In this document: positions 14,175 to 18,070 of the stretch, piece after piece | Numbering within the stretch: position 1 is the stretch's first letter | How the letters are laid out: each line of letters starts with the position of its first letter | NCBI GenBank assembly: GCA_003819975.1 | Contig: RPPU01000017.1 | Location: forward strand, 1-18,070 | DNA length: 18,070 bases | Source: Desulfobacteraceae bacterium | Lineage (GTDB): Bacteria > Desulfobacterota > DSM-4660 > Desulfatiglandales > HGW-15 | Reading direction: 5' to 3' | Translations under genes and position numbers: made by a program | The notes under the pieces: generated by a model | Databases searched by the model: none | What the model was told of the DNA's origin: nothing | The model's input: only the letters and a program-made list of their open reading frames with translations

Positions 14175-14924
14175 ATGAAACGTGTATTATTGTTTGCCCT
14201 GCTCGGATTGTTGGTTGTCGGCTTGGTAGTCGGCGGTTGTGCGAAAAAACCGGTTAAAGTAAGAGTGGCCACGGATGCCACCTGGCCGCCTTTTGAGTCC
14301 GTGAACGAACAAAGCAAAGCCATTGAAGGTTTTGATATCGACCTGTTCAATGCCATTGCTCAAAAAGCCGGTATTGAAATCGAATTCATTAATGTGGCTT
14401 TTGACCCGCTTCTGGCCGGCATTGCCGGATGTCAGTATGATGCTGCGATTTCATCCATTACCATTACCGATGAACGCAAAAAATCAATGAATTTTTCCGA
14501 ACCGTATTTTGCCGCCGGTCAGGTTGTGACCGTTAAGTTTGATGATGCTGAAATTACGAGCAAAGATCAATTAACCGGAAAAACCGTGGGCGCCCAGATC
14601 GGCACCACCGGTGCGATGGAAGTGGGTAAAATCCAGGGCGCGACTCTGAAGACCTATGACGATGTGGGTTTGGCTTTCCAGGACTTGATGAACGGGCAGA
14701 TCGCCGCTGTCATCGCCGATAATCCCCTTGCCCTTGGTTATGTAGGCAAAAACTCGGATAAACTCAAAACCGTGGGTCCCGTGTTTACCGAAGAATATTA
14801 CGGCATCGTGGTTTGCAATAAAAACGCCGAACTGTTGAAGAAGATCAATGAAGGCCTGGCAGCCGTTAAAAAAGAAGGCACCATTGAAAAATTAATGGAA
14901 AAATGGCTGAAGATCAAAAAGTAA
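14175..14924 (+). CDS. Amino-acid ABC transporter substrate-binding lipoprotein
   Basis: This 249-residue protein captures a polar amino acid outside the inner membrane and delivers it to the permease. Residues 1-21 are a lipoprotein signal peptide with lipobox V19-G20-G21-C22, so it should be lipid-anchored at C22. The rest is a family-3 solute-binding fold: VRVATDATWPPFE (about 29-41), GFDIDL (52-57), the ITITDERKKSMNFSEPYF segment and a C-terminal IEKLMEKW helix. The ligand cannot be read from the sequence; glutamine, arginine or a general polar amino acid are all possible. AAGGAGG lies 5 nt before the ATG, the best ribosome site in the window. The gene is followed by an attenuator-like hairpin and then by its permease and ATPase. 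Confidence 0.92.
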   Translation: MKRVLLFALLGLLVVGLVVGGCAKKPVKVRVATDATWPPFESVNEQSKAIEGFDIDLFNAIAQKAGIEIEFINVAFDPLLAGIAGCQYDAAISSITITDERKKSMNFSEPYFAAGQVVTVKFDDAEITSKDQLTGKTVGAQIGTTGAMEVGKIQGATLKTYDDVGLAFQDLMNGQIAAVIADNPLALGYVGKNSDKLKTVGPVFTEEYYGIVVCNKNAELLKKINEGLAAVKKEGTIEKLMEKWLKIKK

Positions 14925-14942
14925 TGAATTAGAATTCTTGAT

Positions 14943-14976
14943 GCGAGGCGCTTTTTCGGGCCTCGCAAATTTTTTT
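14943..14976 (+). terminator. Intrinsic terminator/attenuator between binding protein and permease
   Basis: GCGAGGC (14943-14949) pairs with GCCTCGC (14960-14966) and a run of seven T follows (14970-14976). It lies inside the operon, which suggests partial termination so that the binding protein is made in excess over the membrane components. Confidence 0.7.
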
Positions 14977-14986
14977 AAGAGGATAT

Positions 14987-15892
14987 ATGGAAGCACAATC
15001 GAAATCCAAAACCGATCAAAAACAGTTGACTGGCGTTCCCGGCACAGAACCGGGCGCTCGTCTTGATGCCTGGTGGTGGTTAGTAGCGTTGGTGGTTGGT
15101 TTGACGGTCTTGCTCGTGACCGCATGGCCTGACCCTTTCGGGCGTATTTTTAAATTTGTGGGTGACTTCAAGGTATTTATTCCTAAACACCCTTTCTTCA
15201 ATTGGACAAATTTTTCCAGTTGGATTAACGGTTTTTTCGAAAGTGGTATTTTCGTTACGGTCTTTATCACATTAGGCTCTTTTGTGCTTGTTATATTTGC
15301 GGGTATTATAGGCGGAATGGGACGACTGTCGAACAATAAAGCAATTTATGGAGTCTCCACCCTATACGTTGAGATCGTACGCGGCATTCCATTATTGGTT
15401 CAATTGATGTGGTGGTATTTTGCTTTTCCCGTTATATTTCAGTCATTCGGGCGCTGGATTCATTGGTCTTATGCTGCCAATTATTTAGCGAATGCCTATC
15501 TAATGGCCATCATAGGCCTTGTGTTTTGTTATGGCGCTTATATGAGCGAGATCTACCGCGCCGGTATTCAAAGTATTCCTAAAGGTCAGATGGAAGCGGC
15601 GCGTAGCCAGGGCATGACTTATTTCCAAGCCATGCGCTATGTGATCTTGCCTCAGGCTATTCGCGTGATTCTGCCCCCGGTCGGCAATGAATTTACCGCT
15701 CTTCTGAAGGATTCGTCCTTGGTTAGTGTTGTTGCAGTAGCTGATATGACTCGTCGTGGTCGAGAGTTTTCATCCGCCCAGTTTAATCCCATTTCGACTT
15801 GGACAATGATCGCTTTGTTGTATTTAATTATGACGCTGTTCTCCGCCCGCATAGTATCCTTCATTGAAAAAAAGACCAAGTTTGAGAGGTAA
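14987..15892 (+). CDS. Amino-acid ABC transporter permease (HisM/GlnP family)
   Basis: This 301-residue protein is the membrane component of the importer. The first membrane helix lies at about 28-46, followed by a long external loop and a group of helices from about 84 to 292. The cytoplasmic EAA loop that docks with the ATPase is clear ([20 protein letters not shown], 203-222), and [13 protein letters not shown] follows as in PAAT-family permeases. A soluble N-terminal tail (1-27) and the first helix make it longer than the common permeases of about 220 residues. Only one permease gene is present, so a homodimer is expected. AAGAGGA lies just before the ATG. Confidence 0.92.
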   Translation: MEAQSKSKTDQKQLTGVPGTEPGARLDAWWWLVALVVGLTVLLVTAWPDPFGRIFKFVGDFKVFIPKHPFFNWTNFSSWINGFFESGIFVTVFITLGSFVLVIFAGIIGGMGRLSNNKAIYGVSTLYVEIVRGIPLLVQLMWWYFAFPVIFQSFGRWIHWSYAANYLANAYLMAIIGLVFCYGAYMSEIYRAGIQSIPKGQMEAARSQGMTYFQAMRYVILPQAIRVILPPVGNEFTALLKDSSLVSVVAVADMTRRGREFSSAQFNPISTWTMIALLYLIMTLFSARIVSFIEKKTKFER

Positions 15893-15896
15893 TCAT

Positions 15897-16634
15897 ATGC
15901 AAGAATCTATCATCCAGATAGAAGATGTTCATAAATATTTTAAAAAAGTTCATGCCCTAAGAGGGATAAACTTAAATATTCGGAAAGGCGAAGTGGTGGT
16001 GATTGTGGGTCCGTCCGGTTCGGGTAAATCCACCCTGTTGCGCTGTATTAATCGTTTGGAAGAATATGATCAAGGCCGGATTGTAGTTGACGGCATCCCT
16101 CTTGATAATGCCGAAAATATCAATGCCGTGCGCCGCGAAGTCGGCATGGTTTTTCAATCCTTTAATCTTTTCCCCCATCTTACCGCCATTGATAATCTGA
16201 TGTTGGCCCAGAAAGTTGTGCGTAAACGTTCTTCCGAAGAAGCACGGGCAATTGCCGAGGCATTACTTAAAAAAGTCGGTATTCCGGAAAAAGCCGAGTC
16301 TTATCCAATCCAATTGTCCGGCGGTCAACAACAACGCGTGGCCATTGCCCGGGCTTTGGCCATGAGTCCTAAAATCATGTTGTTTGACGAGCCGACCAGC
16401 GCCCTGGATCCGGAGATGATCAAGGAAGTTTTGGATGTTATGCTGGACTTGGCCAAAGAAGGCATGACTATGGTGGTGGTTTCCCATGAAATGGGTTTTT
16501 CGCGCGCAGCCGCCAATCGCATTATTTTTATGGATGAAGGGATGATCGTTGAAGAAGGACCGCCCGAAAAGGTCTTTGGAAATCCGGATCAGGATCGCAC
16601 CAAACTGTTTTTGAGCAAAGTCCTGCAACACTAA
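15897..16634 (+). CDS. Amino-acid ABC transporter ATP-binding protein (GlnQ/HisP family)
   Basis: This 245-residue ATPase powers the importer. Walker A is GPSGSGKST (38-46), the Q-loop glutamine is Q87, the signature is LSGGQQQR (140-147), Walker B IMLFDEP (160-166), the D-loop SALD (168-171) and the switch histidine H197. The ATG at 15897 is preferred to an earlier in-frame start at 15864 because GAGAGG (15884-15889) lies 7 nt upstream. The earlier start would also overlap the permease by about 30 nt. The gene follows the permease stop by 4 nt. Length and motif order are standard for polar amino-acid importers. Confidence 0.94.
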   Translation: MQESIIQIEDVHKYFKKVHALRGINLNIRKGEVVVIVGPSGSGKSTLLRCINRLEEYDQGRIVVDGIPLDNAENINAVRREVGMVFQSFNLFPHLTAIDNLMLAQKVVRKRSSEEARAIAEALLKKVGIPEKAESYPIQLSGGQQQRVAIARALAMSPKIMLFDEPTSALDPEMIKEVLDVMLDLAKEGMTMVVVSHEMGFSRAAANRIIFMDEGMIVEEGPPEKVFGNPDQDRTKLFLSKVLQH

Positions 16635-16703
16635 AATTTTTTCAGTTTTTTTTGGAGACGGTGTGCTCTCTCGATAACCCATTTTTTCAGGTTACGGTGT
16701 TTC

Positions 16704-17792
16704 ATGGAAGAGATTGTTCATTTAACCAAAGACCTCATTCGGTTTAGATCCGTTCATTCCAATCCTGATGCGATCAAAGCCTGCGCTGATTTCATTGAGA
16801 ACTATTTGCAGAAACATGAGTTGGAATATCAGCGCTGCGAACATAACGGTATCCCCTCCATTGTCGCTTTGCCCCGGCCGGGATTTGCGCCCTTGCTTTT
16901 AATGTCTCATTTTGACGTAGTCCACGGCGCGGATGAGCTTTTCGACCCCTATGAGAAAGAGGGCATGCTTTTCGGGCGCGGCAGCCTCGACGATAAATAT
17001 GCCGTGGCTTTGTCTTTAGTCCTATTTAAAGAGCATTGCAATCGTTTAAAAAAACAAAATAAACACCAGAAAGATCTGCCTTTCGGAATCATTTTAACCG
17101 GAGATGAAGAGACCGGCGGCGAATGGGGCGCCAAGGAGACATTAAAAGGCATTAGATCGGACTTTTGTATTGCCTTGGACGGCGGAGATGTCGGCAGGAT
17201 CATTATTCGGGAAAAAGGTATTCTTAGATTGCGCCTGATAAGCAAGGGCAGGGCAGCGCATGGTTCCAGACCGTGGCTGGGTGAAAATGCTATTGAAAAG
17301 CTAATCGCGGATTATGGCGTGGTGCAGACCTTTTTTCAGGAGCAACAACCGGATCATTGGCACCGGACTTTAAACCTCGGCTGGATCAAAGGGGGCGAAT
17401 CTTCCAACCAAGTGCCTGACCAGGCTGAAGCCATACTGGACATCCGCTATATAGAAACGGATAATCCGGATGAATTGATCCAAAAAATCCGCAAATCGAT
17501 CAAATCTGAATTATTGGTTGAAGAGAAGGAACCTCTTTTTGAAGGTGGCCAGTCACCTTATTTGAATTTTTTGTTAAAAATCGCTAAGGATTCCCGGCTC
17601 GATTTCGAACATGGGGCGAGTGATGCCCGTTTTTTAGCAAACCATGACATCAAAGGCATTGTTTGGGGCGCGGATGGCGATTTTACCGCCCATGCCCGGA
17701 ATGAGCATATAAATATAGATAGTCTTTACAGGCTTTATCATATATTAGATGAGTTTATGCAAAGGACCGCTGAAGTGAGTGTCAAGGCTTGA
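16704..17792 (+). CDS. M20 family metallopeptidase (ArgE/DapE/ACY1-like deacylase)
   Basis: This 362-residue enzyme belongs to the two-zinc M20 family, which removes acyl groups from amino acids or cleaves dipeptides. The zinc and catalytic residues are present: H69 and D71 in MSHFDVVHG, the bridging D96 in GRGSLDDK, E135 and E136 in GDEETGGE, D159 in ALDGGD, and the late histidine H335 in HARNEH. A dimerisation ('lid') domain lies at about 176-285 and begins with AAHGSRP (185-190). The exact substrate cannot be read. It lies 69 nt after the importer ATPase on the same strand, so it probably acts on an imported acyl-amino acid or peptide. The ribosome site is weak (AGG, 12 nt upstream) and no terminator separates it from the operon. 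Confidence 0.88.
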   Translation: MEEIVHLTKDLIRFRSVHSNPDAIKACADFIENYLQKHELEYQRCEHNGIPSIVALPRPGFAPLLLMSHFDVVHGADELFDPYEKEGMLFGRGSLDDKYAVALSLVLFKEHCNRLKKQNKHQKDLPFGIILTGDEETGGEWGAKETLKGIRSDFCIALDGGDVGRIIIREKGILRLRLISKGRAAHGSRPWLGENAIEKLIADYGVVQTFFQEQQPDHWHRTLNLGWIKGGESSNQVPDQAEAILDIRYIETDNPDELIQKIRKSIKSELLVEEKEPLFEGGQSPYLNFLLKIAKDSRLDFEHGASDARFLANHDIKGIVWGADGDFTAHARNEHINIDSLYRLYHILDEFMQRTAEVSVKA

Positions 17793-17900
17793 ATTTGCTG
17801 GGTCAGTATATTGGTTATCATGTTTATATGAATGACTAAAAATGATTGAAAACATTAGCTTTTATATCTGATAACAATATCTTATTAAGTAATTTTTATA

Positions 17901-17929
17901 TTGACAATAAAGAGGATTTTGGATAAAAA
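17901..17929 (+). promoter_or_regulatory. Promoter of the gene starting at 18001
   Basis: A perfect -35 (TTGACA, 17901-17906) is followed after 17 bp by TAAAAA (17924-17929). The start would be near 17936, giving a leader of about 65 nt. Confidence 0.6.
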
Positions 17930-17955
17930 TTTGAACTTTATAAAAGGTGTTAGGG

Positions 17956-17979
17956 CCCCTTGAGGGGTTTAATTAAACC
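17956..17979 (+). promoter_or_regulatory. Overlapping leader hairpin and palindrome
   Basis: CCCC-TTGA-GGGG (17956-17967) and the perfect 14-bp palindrome GGTTTAATTAAACC (17966-17979) share two G residues, so the two folds compete. They lie in the leader of the gene at 18001. They could form an attenuator or a protein-binding palindrome; the sequence does not decide. Confidence 0.4.
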
Positions 17980-18000
17980 ACTAAACGAAGGAGGAGGAGA

Positions 18001-18070
18001 ATGTTAAAGAAGATTGGAATTCTGTTTTGCATTTGCGCGTTTTTAGTTGCGGGCGTTGCTTTGGCAGCTC
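18001..18070 (+). CDS. Secreted or envelope protein, N-terminal part only (runs off the window)
   Basis: The first 23 residues are visible: a lysine-containing start (MLKK), a hydrophobic core (IGILFCICAFLVAGV) and an ALA-A signal-peptidase I site. The protein is therefore exported. A strong GGAGGAGG ribosome site lies just upstream of the ATG. The rest of the gene lies outside the window and no family can be given. Confidence 0.7.
   Translation, partial: MLKKIGILFCICAFLVAGVALAA

Overview
The window looks like a piece of a Gram-negative, mid-GC bacterial chromosome. Almost all of it is core metabolism and housekeeping: a glgC gene, a tig-clpP-clpX-lon protein quality-control operon, two tRNAs with encoded CCA, and an amino-acid ABC importer with a lipoprotein binding protein. 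Sigma70-type promoters (TTGACA/TATAAT) and good Shine-Dalgarno sites occur throughout. I cannot place the organism from sequence alone. The gene style would fit an anaerobic or uncultured Gram-negative lineage (Omnitrophota-like or Deltaproteobacteria-like), but that is only an impression.

Layout. Bases 1-2912 (+ strand) hold single genes with no obvious common theme: a GNAT acetyltransferase, a small ABC-type ATPase, a stand-alone Clp N-domain protein and a second, longer GNAT protein. A perfect-consensus promoter (TTGACA-N17-TATAAT) then drives glgC (3076-4350). A convergent minus-strand unit follows: a PHP-family phosphatase whose stop codon overlaps the start of a 47-codon ORF that may be an outer-membrane protein remnant. 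Next are a small EamA-type membrane protein (+) and a tRNA-Val/tRNA-Asp pair (-) that share a bidirectional terminator.

Bases 6421-12343 (- strand) are the tig-clpP-clpX-lon operon. It has 3-nt gaps between clpP, clpX and lon, a strong hairpin terminator after lon, and a candidate promoter 186 nt upstream of tig.

Bases 12369-13885 are the most unusual part. Two diverged 257-bp copies of a structured, apparently non-coding repeat lie in inverted orientation. They flank about 1 kb that contains one small ribbon-helix-helix-like gene with its own near-consensus promoter and a symmetric candidate operator, plus a second strong promoter that points rightward into the right-hand repeat. No transposase or recombinase is visible. 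I treat the block as an undescribed repeat/ncRNA family or a cargo-carrying non-autonomous element; an invertible segment is a more speculative reading.

Bases 14128-17792 (+ strand) hold a polar amino-acid ABC importer (lipoprotein, an attenuator-like hairpin, permease, ATPase) followed by an M20-family metallopeptidase/deacylase. Together they suggest uptake and hydrolysis of amino acids or N-acyl/peptide derivatives. The window ends 70 bases into a gene that starts with a signal peptide.
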